Origin: an uncultured Pelagibacteraceae bacterium
Lineage (GTDB): Bacteria > Pseudomonadota > Alphaproteobacteria > Pelagibacterales > Pelagibacteraceae
DNA: 64,000 nt
Assembly (NCBI GenBank): GCA_902620525.1
Contig: CACNIK010000003.1
Location: 1-64,000, forward strand
Reading direction: 5' to 3'
Below are positions 55,778 through 64,000 of the stretch, piece after piece; within the stretch, counting starts at the first letter, position 1, and each line of letters starts with the position of its first letter. A program made the translations under genes and the position numbers. The notes beneath the pieces are model-generated. The model saw only the letters and a list, made by a program, of their open reading frames with translations, had not been told where the DNA came from and did no database searches.

Positions 55778-57853
55778 ATGTCAAAAAAATATTCATTAGA
55801 TAAATATCGTAATATAGGAATCATGGCTCACATCGATGCAGGTAAAACTACTACGACTGAGAGAATTTTATATTATACAGGTAAAAGTCATAAGATAGGT
55901 GAAGTGCACGACGGTGCAGCCACGATGGATTGGATGGAACAAGAACAAGAACGAGGAATAACGATAACTTCTGCAGCGACTACATGTTTTTGGAGGGAGC
56001 ACAGAATTAATATTATAGACACACCGGGACACGTTGACTTTACAATTGAAGTTGAAAGATCTTTGAAAGTTCTTGACGGTGCAGTAGCAGTATTTGATGG
56101 AGTTGCAGGTGTAGAACCTCAATCTGAAACAGTATGGAGACAAGCTGACAAATATAAAGTCCCAAGAATATGTTTCATAAATAAACTGGATAGGACTGGA
56201 GCTGACTTTTTTAGATGTGTTGATATGATTAAAGACCGACTTGGAGCAAAACCTCTAGTGCTTCAAATTCCCGTAGGTATGGAAGCAGATTTAAAAGGAA
56301 TTGTAGATTTAGTAAAAATGAAAGCTATTATTTGGCAAAACGAGGATTTAGGTGCAAAATTTGATTTAGTAGAAATACCGGAAGATCTAAAAGAAAAAGC
56401 ATCTCAATATAGAAAAGAGTTAGTTGAGACTGCTGTTGAAGAAGATGAAAAATTAATGGAGGACTATTTAAATGGAAAAGAACCTTCAGAGCAAGATCTT
56501 ATAAAATGCATAAGGAAGGGTACCCTTGGATTTAATTTTGTACCAATTACGACAGGTTCTGCTTTTAAAAACAAAGGCGTTCAGCCTTTATTAGATGCGG
56601 TTATAGAATATTTACCAAGTCCTAAAGATTTAAAATCAATTGAGGGTACTAAACTTGGTTCTGATGAAAAAGTTGAAATGAAATTTGCTGATAATGAACC
56701 TTTTTCCGGACTAGCTTTTAAAGTTGCCAATGACCCTTTTGTCGGCTCTTTAACATTCGTAAGAATTTATTCAGGAACATTAAAATCTGGTACATCAGTT
56801 TACAACTCTTCGAAAGAAAAATCTGAAAGGGTTGGAAGAATGCTTTTAATGCATGCAAATAGCAGAGAAGATATTAAAGAGGCTACAGCTGGAGATATAG
56901 TCGCCTTAGCTGGTTTAAAATACACTATTACTGGACACACTTTATGTGAGGAAGATAATCCAGTGTTACTTGAGCCAATGGAGTTTCCTGACCCAGTTAT
57001 AGAAATTGCGGTCGAACCTAAAACCAAAGCCGATCAAGAAAAAATGGGAGAAGCTTTAGGCAGACTAGCTAAAGAAGACCCCTCATTTAGAGTAACATCC
57101 GATGAAGAGTCAGGGCAAACAATCATTAAGGGGATGGGAGAACTTCACTTAGATATAATTGTTGATAGAATGAAAAGAGAATTTAAAGTAGAAGCAAATA
57201 TTGGAGCTCCTCAAGTGGCTTACAGGGAAACAATACTTAGCTCATCAGAGGTCACTTATATTCATAAAAAACAAAGTGGTGGCGCAGGACAATTTGCAAA
57301 AGTTACCTTACTGGTTGAGCCTCTAGAACCAGGAAAAGGTAGAGAAGTTGAGAATAAAATTAAAGGTGGAGCTATACCAAAAGAATTTATTCCTGGAGTA
57401 GAAAAAGGAGTTGAAAGTGTCGCTGATAGTGGAATTTTAGCTGGGTTCCCAATGATAGATTACAAAGTGACAATTTTAGATGGATTACACCATGATGTTG
57501 ACTCAAGTGTTTTAGCTTTCGAAATCGCCAGCAGAATGTGTTTTAGAGACGCTTGCACTAAAGCACAGTTAAAATTATTAGAACCTATAATGAAAGTAGA
57601 AGTAGTTACTCCTGAAGATTTTATGGGAGATGTAATTGGAGATCTAAATAGCCGTAGAGGTCAAGTTGGTTCAACAGAACCTAGGGGTAATGCAACCGCT
57701 ATACAAGCTACAGTGCCTCTTGCAAACATGTTTGGCTATATAAACAATCTAAGATCCTCGACTCAAGGAAGAGCACAATACACGATGCAATTTAGTCATT
57801 ATGATAAAGTGCCACAAAACGTTCAAGATGAGGTGACAAAAAAATTAGCGTAA
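55778..57853 (+). CDS. fusA: elongation factor G
   Basis: EF-G (691 aa) drives translocation and, with RRF, ribosome recycling. It has the P-loop AHIDAGKTT (17-25), the switch region [28 protein letters not shown], domain [16 protein letters not shown], and the domain V segment LNSRRGQV. It is one base from rpsJ; the tuf copy usual at this spot is missing. Confidence 0.99.
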   Translation: MSKKYSLDKYRNIGIMAHIDAGKTTTTERILYYTGKSHKIGEVHDGAATMDWMEQEQERGITITSAATTCFWREHRINIIDTPGHVDFTIEVERSLKVLDGAVAVFDGVAGVEPQSETVWRQADKYKVPRICFINKLDRTGADFFRCVDMIKDRLGAKPLVLQIPVGMEADLKGIVDLVKMKAIIWQNEDLGAKFDLVEIPEDLKEKASQYRKELVETAVEEDEKLMEDYLNGKEPSEQDLIKCIRKGTLGFNFVPITTGSAFKNKGVQPLLDAVIEYLPSPKDLKSIEGTKLGSDEKVEMKFADNEPFSGLAFKVANDPFVGSLTFVRIYSGTLKSGTSVYNSSKEKSERVGRMLLMHANSREDIKEATAGDIVALAGLKYTITGHTLCEEDNPVLLEPMEFPDPVIEIAVEPKTKADQEKMGEALGRLAKEDPSFRVTSDEESGQTIIKGMGELHLDIIVDRMKREFKVEANIGAPQVAYRETILSSSEVTYIHKKQSGGAGQFAKVTLLVEPLEPGKGREVENKIKGGAIPKEFIPGVEKGVESVADSGILAGFPMIDYKVTILDGLHHDVDSSVLAFEIASRMCFRDACTKAQLKLLEPIMKVEVVTPEDFMGDVIGDLNSRRGQVGSTEPRGNATAIQATVPLANMFGYINNLRSSTQGRAQYTMQFSHYDKVPQNVQDEVTKKLA

Positions 57854-57854
57854 T

Positions 57855-58163
57855 ATGGAAAATCAAAATATTAGAATACATTTAAAAGCTTACGACAATA
57901 AAATCCTAGACCTTTCTACGGAAGAAATTGTTAATACAGCTAAAAGAACAGGAGCTCAAGTAAAAGGCCCTATACCTTTGCCAACAAGGATCGAAAGATA
58001 TACAGTATTAAGATCTCCTCACATAGATAAAAAAAGTAGAGAGCAATTTGAGTCTAGAACTCACAAAAGATTAATAGATATAATTGAACCAACACCTCAA
58101 ACTGTAGAAGCACTAATGAAATTAGATTTGGCCTCAGGTGTAGACATAGAAATAAAAATATAA
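57855..58163 (+). CDS. rpsJ: 30S ribosomal protein S10
   Basis: S10 (102 aa) is in the 30S head and doubles as NusE in antitermination with NusG. It has [33 protein letters not shown], and [20 protein letters not shown]. It follows fusA after one base, so no separate S10 leader can exist. Confidence 0.98.
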   Translation: MENQNIRIHLKAYDNKILDLSTEEIVNTAKRTGAQVKGPIPLPTRIERYTVLRSPHIDKKSREQFESRTHKRLIDIIEPTPQTVEALMKLDLASGVDIEIKI

Positions 58164-58165
58164 TT

Positions 58166-58873
58166 ATGAGTATTGGATTAATAGGAACTAAATTAGGCAT
58201 GACAAGAGAGTTTATTCAATCTGGTCAGTCTGTTCCTGTAACTGTTATTAAAATAGAGACTGGACGAGTAATTGATATTATTAATAAAGACAAAAGGGGA
58301 TACTCAGCAGTGAAAATTGGATATTACAAAACAAAAAACTCCAAACTCACAAAACAAATGAAAGGTTTTTTTACAAAAAAAAATACTGAACCTAAAAAGA
58401 TTTTAAAAGAGTACAGAGTAGATAATACTGAAAAATACAAAACTGGAAACGAATTAGGTTTGGAACTTTTAAAAGATAAGAAATTTGTTGATGTAAAGTC
58501 AAAAACCATTGGTAAAGGATTTGCAGGAGCTATGAAAAGATGGAATTTTGGTGGATTAAGAGCTTCTCATGGTGTTTCAGTTTCACATAGAGCACATGGT
58601 TCAACCGGTCAAAATCAAGATCCTGGAAAAGTATTTAAAGGGAAGAAGATGGCAGGCCATATGGGAGATAAATTTAGAACAATGCTAAATCTTGAAATAA
58701 TAAAATCAGATCCAGATAACAATTTACTTTATCTTAAAGGCTCAATTCCTGGAGGAAAAAACTCAACAGTTTATTTAAGAGAGTCTATTAAAGATGTGAG
58801 AAGAAAAACAACACTGGAAAAGTATAACGAAAAAATTAAAAAATCTGAAGCAGCGAAAGGCAAAAAGAAATAA
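58166..58873 (+). CDS. rplC: 50S ribosomal protein L3
   Basis: L3 (235 aa) starts 50S assembly. It shows GLIGTKLGMTREF, the loop near the peptidyl-transferase centre with SHGVSVSHRAHGSTGQNQDP and KVFKGKKMAGHMGD, and a C-terminal Lys-rich tail a little longer than the E. coli form. rplD follows directly. Confidence 0.98.
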   Translation: MSIGLIGTKLGMTREFIQSGQSVPVTVIKIETGRVIDIINKDKRGYSAVKIGYYKTKNSKLTKQMKGFFTKKNTEPKKILKEYRVDNTEKYKTGNELGLELLKDKKFVDVKSKTIGKGFAGAMKRWNFGGLRASHGVSVSHRAHGSTGQNQDPGKVFKGKKMAGHMGDKFRTMLNLEIIKSDPDNNLLYLKGSIPGGKNSTVYLRESIKDVRRKTTLEKYNEKIKKSEAAKGKKK

Positions 58874-59509
58874 ATGAAAGTCAAATTACTAAACTTAGAA
58901 AATGCCAAATCTGATACTATTGAAATTTCAGATAAAATTTTAAAACATAAAATTAATTATAAGTTAATTAAATCAGTTGTAGATTGGCAGCTTAACCATT
59001 TAAAACCAAGAACGGCTAAAACTAAACAAAAAAATGAAATTAAAGGATCAACAAAGAAAATAGTACCACAAAAGGGTAGTGGAGGAGCTCGTCACGCTAG
59101 TAGAAAAGCACCTATCTTTGTCGGAGGTGGTGTTGCACACGGTCCTAAAGGTGCAGTATATAAAATTAAAAAAATTAACAAAAAAGTGAGAAAACTAGCT
59201 CTTGCACATACTTTGTCTAAAAAGAATTCCGATAAGAACTTGTTTGTTTTAACTGACGTTAAAAAGGAAATAAAGAAAACAAAAGAATTTAATAATTTTT
59301 TAAAAAAAAACAATCTTTTAAACGTCATAATTATTTCCGATTTAGAAACATTAAAAAATATTAATAAGTCCGCTAGAAATATAAAAGATCTTAAAATTAT
59401 AAATGATGCTGGAGCAAACATTTACGACATGATGAAATATAAAAATGTTTTATTAACTCAAAGTTCAGTCAAAAACCTAGAGAAAAGGATACTAAATGAA
59501 AAAAATTAA
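58874..59509 (+). CDS. rplD: 50S ribosomal protein L4
   Basis: L4 (211 aa) lines the exit tunnel. The extended loop carries RTAKTKQKNEIKGSTKK and GSGGARHASRKAPIFVGGG, followed by HGPKGAVYKIKK. It overlaps rplW by 14 bases. L4 is the autoregulator of the S10 operon in E. coli; no leader for that exists here. Confidence 0.97.
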   Translation: MKVKLLNLENAKSDTIEISDKILKHKINYKLIKSVVDWQLNHLKPRTAKTKQKNEIKGSTKKIVPQKGSGGARHASRKAPIFVGGGVAHGPKGAVYKIKKINKKVRKLALAHTLSKKNSDKNLFVLTDVKKEIKKTKEFNNFLKKNNLLNVIIISDLETLKNINKSARNIKDLKIINDAGANIYDMMKYKNVLLTQSSVKNLEKRILNEKN

Positions 59510-59789
59510 TTATCTAGACTCTATTATTCGTCCAATAATCACTGAAAAAGCTACTATTCTTTCAGAACAAAATAAAACTGTATTTAAGGTGCACAAAAAA
59601 GCAAACAAAAAAAATATTAAAAAAAATATAGAGAAATTATTTAAAGTTAATGTAATTAAAGTTAATATTGTAAATTTAAAATCAAAAATCAAATTAAAAC
59701 AAGGCAAGTTATCAAAAAAAAGTGGTTACAAAAAAGCTATAGTAACTCTTAAAAAGGGTCAAAGTATTGACTTAACAACTGGAATTTAA
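59496..59789 (+). CDS. rplW: 50S ribosomal protein L23
   Basis: L23 (97 aa) sits at the tunnel exit and is the docking site for trigger factor and SRP. Motifs: [23 protein letters not shown] (read in two parts) and [15 protein letters not shown]. It is Lys-rich even by L23 standards. The start lies inside rplD; this ATG gives the usual N-terminus. Confidence 0.96.
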   Translation: MKKINYLDSIIRPIITEKATILSEQNKTVFKVHKKANKKNIKKNIEKLFKVNVIKVNIVNLKSKIKLKQGKLSKKSGYKKAIVTLKKGQSIDLTTGI

Positions 59790-59791
59790 TC

Positions 59792-60622
59792 ATGAGCTTA
59801 AAAACATTTAAACCATATACAAAATCAAATAGAGGAACTGTAATAGTAGATAAAAGTGGTCTATGGAAAGGCTCTCCTTATAAACCTTTAACAAGAGGTC
59901 AAAAATCCTCTGGAGGAAGAAATAATTATGGAAGAATCACTTCCAGACACAGAGGTGGAGGTGTTAAGCACAAGTATAGATTAATAGATTTCTTAAGAAA
60001 TAAAAGAAATGTTCCTGCAACAATAGAGCGGATTGAATATGATCCAAACAGAACATCGTATATAGCTTTAGTAAAATATGATGATGAAATAAGAAAATAT
60101 ATATTATGTCCAGAAGGTCTTAAAGTGGGAGATAAAATTATTTCTGGCGATAATGTTGATATTAAAGTCGGAAACTGTCTTAAATTAAAAGATATTCCAC
60201 CAGGAACTACAATTCATAACGTAGAATTAATACCTGGAAACGGCGGAAAATTAGCAAGATCAGCCGGTTCATCTGTGACTTTATCAGGCATAGATGATGA
60301 TTATGCAATTTTAAAACTTTCTTCGGGAGAAACACGAAAAGTAAGTATTAATTGTAACGCAACTATTGGATCTGTTTCAAATCCAGATCAAAAAAATATT
60401 AAAATTGGAAAAGCTGGAAGAAACCGGTGGAAAGGTAAGAGACCTCAATCTAGAGGAGTTGCAATGAATCCCGTTGATCACCCGCATGGCGGTGGTGAAG
60501 GTAAAACTTCAGGGGGTAGAAGCCCAGTTTCACCTTGGGGTCAATCTGCAAAGGGATTGAAAACTAGAAAACCCAAAAGAAGTGATAAATTTATAATTAC
60601 TAGAAGGAAAAAAAGAAAATAA
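59792..60622 (+). CDS. rplB: 50S ribosomal protein L2
   Basis: L2 (276 aa) is close to the peptidyl-transferase centre. It has [48 protein letters not shown], and the conserved [18 protein letters not shown] segment with the functionally important His. Length is normal. rpsS starts 2 bases later. Confidence 0.99.
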   Translation: MSLKTFKPYTKSNRGTVIVDKSGLWKGSPYKPLTRGQKSSGGRNNYGRITSRHRGGGVKHKYRLIDFLRNKRNVPATIERIEYDPNRTSYIALVKYDDEIRKYILCPEGLKVGDKIISGDNVDIKVGNCLKLKDIPPGTTIHNVELIPGNGGKLARSAGSSVTLSGIDDDYAILKLSSGETRKVSINCNATIGSVSNPDQKNIKIGKAGRNRWKGKRPQSRGVAMNPVDHPHGGGEGKTSGGRSPVSPWGQSAKGLKTRKPKRSDKFIITRRKKRK

Positions 60623-60624
60623 AT

Positions 60625-60954
60625 ATGACAAGAGCTGTTTGGAAAGGACCATTTGTACATCCGAGTTTATTAAAGAAGATTGATAAACTTAAAAATAACC
60701 CTACAAAAAAACCGATTAAAACATGGTCTAGAAATTCTACAATTATTCCTGATTTTGTTGGACATAGCTTCATGATACATAATGGAAAATCATTTATACC
60801 AATAACTATTTCAGAGGAAATGGTAGGTCATAAGTTAGGAGAATTTGCTCCTACAAGAACTTTTAAAGGGCATACACCAGCAGATAAAAAAGCAGCAGCA
60901 GAAAAAGCAGCTGCAGCACCTGCAGCAACTGGAGCAAAAGATGCAAAAAAATAA
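60625..60954 (+). CDS. rpsS: 30S ribosomal protein S19 with extended C-terminus
   Basis: S19 (109 aa) lies in the 30S head near the A-site finger. The core is typical: [31 protein letters not shown], and [15 protein letters not shown]. The C-terminus runs on for about 17 residues beyond the usual end in an Ala/Lys-rich tail ([18 protein letters not shown]). That tail holds the ribosome binding site and start of rplV, with a 14-base overlap. Confidence 0.97.
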   Translation: MTRAVWKGPFVHPSLLKKIDKLKNNPTKKPIKTWSRNSTIIPDFVGHSFMIHNGKSFIPITISEEMVGHKLGEFAPTRTFKGHTPADKKAAAEKAAAAPAATGAKDAKK

Positions 60955-61315
60955 TAATTTTGTCAAAGCGATTAACAAAAATGTTAGGTCAAGCCCAAGA
61001 AAAATTTCTTTAGTTTTAGACCATATAAGAGGTAAAAAAGTTGATGCGGTTCTTAGAGATTTAGATTTTATAAGAAAAAAAATATCTTTAGACGTGAGCA
61101 AAACTGTAAAATCAGCAATTGCAAATGCTGAAAATAATAATCAATTTGATATTGATAATCTCTATGTGAAAGAAGCGTATGTAGGTAAATCTTTGGTTAT
61201 GAAAAGATTTAGACCTAGAGCAAAAGGAAGAGCTAGTCCTATAAAAAAACCATTTAGTAGAATTACAATAATTTTAAGTGAAAAAAAGGAGATAAAAGAT
61301 GGGCCAAAAGATTAA
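60941..61315 (+). CDS. rplV: 50S ribosomal protein L22
   Basis: L22 (124 aa) lines the exit tunnel with its beta-hairpin. The ATG at 60941 is chosen because GGAG stands 6 bases upstream and the protein then starts as expected before [19 protein letters not shown]. An upstream in-frame ATG at 60845 would add low-complexity residues read out of frame from the rpsS tail. The C-terminus has [20 protein letters not shown]. It overlaps rpsC by 17 bases. Confidence 0.95.
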   Translation: MQKNNNFVKAINKNVRSSPRKISLVLDHIRGKKVDAVLRDLDFIRKKISLDVSKTVKSAIANAENNNQFDIDNLYVKEAYVGKSLVMKRFRPRAKGRASPIKKPFSRITIILSEKKEIKDGPKD

Positions 61316-61985
61316 CCCTATAGGTCTGAGACTTGGAATAAATCGAGGTTGGGATTCAACTTGGTTTGCAAAAAAAAAGGATTTTGGAAAATACCTAATA
61401 GAGGACTTCAAAATTCGTGAATATATAAAGAAAAACATTACTAATTCAGGTGTTTCAGAAATAATAATAGAGAGGTCTTCTAAAAAATGTACGGTTTCTA
61501 TTCATACTTCTAGACCGGGTTTTGTTATAGGAAAAAAAGGTTCGGATATTGAAAAAATAAAGAAAAATATAATGAAAATTACTGAAAGTGAAGTTAATGT
61601 AAATATCAAAGAAATAAAAAAACCTGAGTTAAATGCTAATTTAGTAGCTGAAAACATTGCTCAACAACTAGTTAAAAGAATTGCTTACAGAAGAGCAATG
61701 AAAAGAGCTATGCAATCAGCTATGAGATTAAACGCTAAAGGTATTAAAGTTATGGTGAGCGGACGTCTTGCAGGTAATGAGATTGCTCGTACAGAATGGT
61801 TAAGAGAAGGCAGTATACCATCCCATACTTTAAGAGCTAATATAGACTATGGCTTTGCAGAGGCCTTAACAACTTATGGAATTATAGGTATTAAAGTATG
61901 GATCTTTAAAGGTGCTTTGTTTGATAAAGATATAGAAAAAGAAAAAATAGAAAGAGTTAAAAATGTTACAACCAACAAGAACTAA
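61299..61985 (+). CDS. rpsC: 30S ribosomal protein S3
   Basis: S3 (228 aa) forms part of the mRNA entry channel and helicase. It has [19 protein letters not shown], the KH-domain GXXG in [16 protein letters not shown], and [20 protein letters not shown] with [15 protein letters not shown]. It overlaps both rplV and rplP. Confidence 0.98.
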   Translation: MGQKINPIGLRLGINRGWDSTWFAKKKDFGKYLIEDFKIREYIKKNITNSGVSEIIIERSSKKCTVSIHTSRPGFVIGKKGSDIEKIKKNIMKITESEVNVNIKEIKKPELNANLVAENIAQQLVKRIAYRRAMKRAMQSAMRLNAKGIKVMVSGRLAGNEIARTEWLREGSIPSHTLRANIDYGFAEALTTYGIIGIKVWIFKGALFDKDIEKEKIERVKNVTTNKN

Positions 61986-62367
61986 ATTTAGAAAAGCTTT
62001 TAAAGGCCGTATTAAAGGAAAGGCTAGTCGTGCTGTGACATTAAACTATGGACAATTTGGACTTAAAGCTATGCAGCCCGAAAGAGTAATAGGAAAACAA
62101 ATTGAAGCTGCAAGGGTGGCTCTGACAAGATATATGAAAAGAACTGGAAAAGTTTGGACTAGAGTGTTTCCAAATATACCAGTTTCGAAGAAACCAACTG
62201 AAGTAAGAATGGGAAAAGGAAAAGGTTCTCCAGAATACTATGCTTGCAGAGTAAAGCCAGGACGTATTATTTTTGAAATTGATGGCGTAACAGAGGAAGT
62301 TGCAAGAGAAGCTTTATATAAGGCTTCAGCCAAATTACCGATTAAAACTAAATTTATAAGTAGATAA
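61963..62367 (+). CDS. rplP: 50S ribosomal protein L16
   Basis: L16 (134 aa) helps place A-site tRNA. It begins [19 protein letters not shown] and contains [40 protein letters not shown] and [14 protein letters not shown]. The start is inside rpsC (23-base overlap), fixed by the conserved N-terminus. Confidence 0.98.
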   Translation: MLQPTRTKFRKAFKGRIKGKASRAVTLNYGQFGLKAMQPERVIGKQIEAARVALTRYMKRTGKVWTRVFPNIPVSKKPTEVRMGKGKGSPEYYACRVKPGRIIFEIDGVTEEVAREALYKASAKLPIKTKFISR

Positions 62368-62368
62368 T

Positions 62369-62560
62369 ATGGCAACAAAAAAAAAAGAAGATAAAAAACT
62401 AACGAAAGATCAGGCTTTGAAAAAACTTGATGTTTTAAAAAAAGATTTATTAAACATAAGGTTTAAAAGAATAAACAATCAAGTTGAAAACCCTGCACAA
62501 TACGGCGAAATTAAAAAAAGTATAGCTAGACTGTATACAACTATAAAAGGTTCAAAATGA
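62369..62560 (+). CDS. rpmC: 50S ribosomal protein L29
   Basis: L29 (63 aa) is a two-helix protein at the tunnel exit beside L23. It shows [20 protein letters not shown] and [10 protein letters not shown], the conserved pattern. It overlaps rpsQ by 4 bases. Position between rplP and rpsQ confirms it. Confidence 0.95.
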   Translation: MATKKKEDKKLTKDQALKKLDVLKKDLLNIRFKRINNQVENPAQYGEIKKSIARLYTTIKGSK

Positions 62561-62787
62561 CAAAAAAAATTCTTAAAGGTGTAATAACAAGTGCAAAAAA
62601 TGATAAAACAGTTGTTGTAGAAGTAACTAGAAAATTTGCTCATCCTTTTTATGGAAAAGTTATAAAAAGATCAAAAAAATACCATGCTCATGATGAAAAG
62701 AATAAATTTAAAGAGGGAGAAATAATTCAAATAATTGAATGCAATCCAATTTCTAAAAAAAAAAGATGGAAGGTTATTGAAAAATGA
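62557..62787 (+). CDS. rpsQ: 30S ribosomal protein S17
   Basis: S17 (76 aa) binds 16S rRNA early in assembly. Motifs: [21 protein letters not shown], seen in part, and [19 protein letters not shown], with [19 protein letters not shown]. It overlaps rplN by 4 bases. Length is typical for short alphaproteobacterial forms. Confidence 0.97.
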   Translation: MTKKILKGVITSAKNDKTVVVEVTRKFAHPFYGKVIKRSKKYHAHDEKNKFKEGEIIQIIECNPISKKKRWKVIEK

Positions 62788-63152
62788 TACAGGTGCAAAC
62801 AGAGTTGAATGTAGCTGATAACACTGGAGCAAAACGTGTCGAATGTATAAAAGTCCTTGGTGGATCTAAAAGAAGATATGCTTCTGTTGGTGATATTATT
62901 GTAATAAGCGTAAAAGATGCTATTCCAAAAGGTAAGGTAAAAAAAGGTGCAGTTCATAAAGCAGTAGTTGTAAGAACAAAAAAAGAAATATTTAGAAATG
63001 ATGGATCAAAAATTCAATTTGATACAAACGCAGTTGTTTTAACGGATGAAAAAGGTGAGCCTATTGGAACAAGAATATTTGGACCTGTTACTCGAGAATT
63101 AAGAGTTAGAGGGCATACTAAAATTATATCATTAGCACCGGAGGTTATATAA
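62784..63152 (+). CDS. rplN: 50S ribosomal protein L14
   Basis: L14 (122 aa) makes an intersubunit bridge. It has [55 protein letters not shown] and [12 protein letters not shown]. Length is the family norm. rplX follows immediately. Confidence 0.99.
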   Translation: MIQVQTELNVADNTGAKRVECIKVLGGSKRRYASVGDIIVISVKDAIPKGKVKKGAVHKAVVVRTKKEIFRNDGSKIQFDTNAVVLTDEKGEPIGTRIFGPVTRELRVRGHTKIISLAPEVI

Positions 63153-63413
63153 ATGTTAAGTTTAAAAAAAGGATCACAAGTAAAAGTTATTTCTGGCAAA
63201 GATAAAGGAAAAACTGGTGAAATTTTAGAAATTAATAGAAGCTCGAACAGAGTAAAGATTAAAGCTATTAACATGATTAAAAAACATCTTAAGCCTACAA
63301 AAGAAAATAAAGGCGGAATTATTACAAAAGAAAATTTTATCCATATATCAAATGTAAGAAATGTTGATAAACAGGTTCCTAAAACTAAAACTAAAAAAGT
63401 GAGCAAAAAATAA
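63153..63413 (+). CDS. rplX: 50S ribosomal protein L24
   Basis: L24 (86 aa) initiates 50S assembly. It has the KOW motif KKGSQVKVISGKDKGKTGEI and then VKIKAINMIKKHLKPTKEN with GGIITKENFIHISNV. It is shorter at the C-terminus than the E. coli protein (104 aa). Its stop overlaps the rplE start by one base. Confidence 0.97.
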   Translation: MLSLKKGSQVKVISGKDKGKTGEILEINRSSNRVKIKAINMIKKHLKPTKENKGGIITKENFIHISNVRNVDKQVPKTKTKKVSKK

Positions 63414-63967
63414 TGACACCAAGATTAAAAACATTGTACGAGAAAGATATAATAAAAAATTTGATGACTAAATTAAATTATAAAAACAAACATCAAGCAC
63501 CGAAGCTTGTAAAAATTGTTTTGAATATGGGTTTAGGAGAAGATGCCTCGGATGGAAAAAAAATTAAGACTAGTTTGGATGATTTAAGTTTAATAACTGG
63601 CCAGAAACCGGTCATCACTAAATTCAAAAAATCGATAGCAAACTTTAAAACTAGAAAAGGTCAAAGTGCAGGTGCTAAAGTTACACTTAGATCAAATAAA
63701 ATGTACGAGTTTGTTGATAGACTAGTAAACATTGCTTTGCCAAGAATAAAAGATTTCAGAGGTTTAAAAGCAGACGGAATTGATAACTCAGGAAACTATA
63801 GTTTTGGTATAAAAGAGCACATTATATTTCCTGAAGTGAATTTTGATAAAGTAGATAAGATTAGAGGTTTAGATATTACTATAGTTACATCTAACACTTC
63901 AAAAAAAGGAACACTTGAACTTTTAAAAGAATTTAACTTTCCAATAACTGAAAAAAAAACGAGGTAA
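63413..63967 (+). CDS. rplE: 50S ribosomal protein L5
   Basis: L5 (184 aa) binds 5S rRNA and contacts P-site tRNA. Typical motifs: PRLKTLYEKDIIKNLM, KIVLNMGLGEDASD, GQKPVITKFKKSIANFKTR, LPRIKDFRGL and FGIKEHIIFPEV. rpsN begins one base after the stop. Confidence 0.98.
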   Translation: MTPRLKTLYEKDIIKNLMTKLNYKNKHQAPKLVKIVLNMGLGEDASDGKKIKTSLDDLSLITGQKPVITKFKKSIANFKTRKGQSAGAKVTLRSNKMYEFVDRLVNIALPRIKDFRGLKADGIDNSGNYSFGIKEHIIFPEVNFDKVDKIRGLDITIVTSNTSKKGTLELLKEFNFPITEKKTR

Positions 63968-63968
63968 A

Positions 63969-64000
63969 ATGGCTAAAAAAAGTGCAATACAAAAAAATTT
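63969..64000 (+). CDS. rpsN: 30S ribosomal protein S14, 5' end only
   Basis: An ATG at 63969 opens MAKKSAIQKN, the standard S14 N-terminus, cut by the window edge after ten complete codons. Its place directly after rplE matches the spc operon order. Only the start can be seen, so the zinc-binding state cannot be judged. Confidence 0.85.
   Translation, partial: MAKKSAIQKN

Noticed and set aside
60845-60940. Extended rplV start at 60845
   Set aside because: The extra residues are a low-complexity Lys/Gln string read out of frame from the rpsS tail; GGAG and the family N-terminus support 60941.
63014-63406. 130-codon minus-strand open frame opposite rplN and rplX
   Set aside because: Spans two real genes on the other strand and has only low-complexity hydrophobic sequence.

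Overview
The window is a dense piece of a small, very AT-rich alphaproteobacterial genome, most likely Pelagibacterales (SAR11). The reasons are the strong A/T and Lys/Asn/Ile bias, almost no intergenic space, alphaproteobacterial gene orders (rpsB-tsf-frr-uppS-cdsA-dxr-bamA-skp-lpx; pyrG-kdsA-eno-ftsB-lipA; ntrYX-trkA; tuf-trnW-secE-nusG-rpl-rpoBC-str-S10-spc), a fused ispDF gene, and an alphaproteobacterial SOS box (GTTC-N7-GTTC) at lexA. This placement is inferred from content; no search was run. There is no rRNA operon, insertion sequence, prophage or CRISPR array, and no gene-free stretch longer than about 160 bases.

Region 1 (1-12783, + strand) is one long envelope and translation operon: rpsB with a structured leader, tsf, frr, uppS, cdsA, dxr, bamA, skp, lpxD, fabZ, lpxA, lpxI, a PQQ-type sugar dehydrogenase and lpxB. 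It covers isoprenoid and undecaprenyl supply, phospholipid precursor, outer-membrane protein assembly and lipid A. tsf and uppS each carry an apparent one-base deletion next to an A-run. pyrH and rseP, usual members of this cluster, are missing here.

Region 2 (12763-20823, - strand) reads ppiD-trpE-trpG-trpD-trpC, then lexA-gltX and a small RecB/Cas4-like nuclease with four cysteines. The nuclease may lie under the LexA-controlled promoter. Region 3 (20888-27596, + strand) holds tpiA, secG, pyrG, kdsA, eno, ftsB, lipA, a Coq10/RatA-like gene and a small membrane protein. Region 4 (27576-29684, - strand) is pncC-pgpA-ispDF, and region 5 (29725-34234, + strand) is ntrY-ntrX-trkA.

Region 6 (34227-41146) is the only accessory-looking stretch, a surface-glycan island: galE, glf (galactofuranose supply), a GT39-like membrane glycosyltransferase, a small membrane protein, a GT2 glycosyltransferase, a second putative glycosyltransferase and a membrane-anchored SGNH enzyme. 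It ends at tRNA-Thr and rlmB.

Region 7 (41196-64000) is the translation and transcription core: tRNA-Thr and rlmB (-), then tRNA-Tyr, tRNA-Gly, tuf, tRNA-Trp, secE, nusG, rplKAJL, rpoBC, a structured str leader, rpsL, rpsG, fusA and the S10/spc genes up to a truncated rpsN. The most useful observations are the lexA-gltX-nuclease unit, the rpsB leader pseudoknot, the tuf stop codon lying inside tRNA-Trp, -10 boxes placed as if for leaderless transcripts, an NtrX lacking its sigma-54 contact loop, and the two neighbouring frameshifts.
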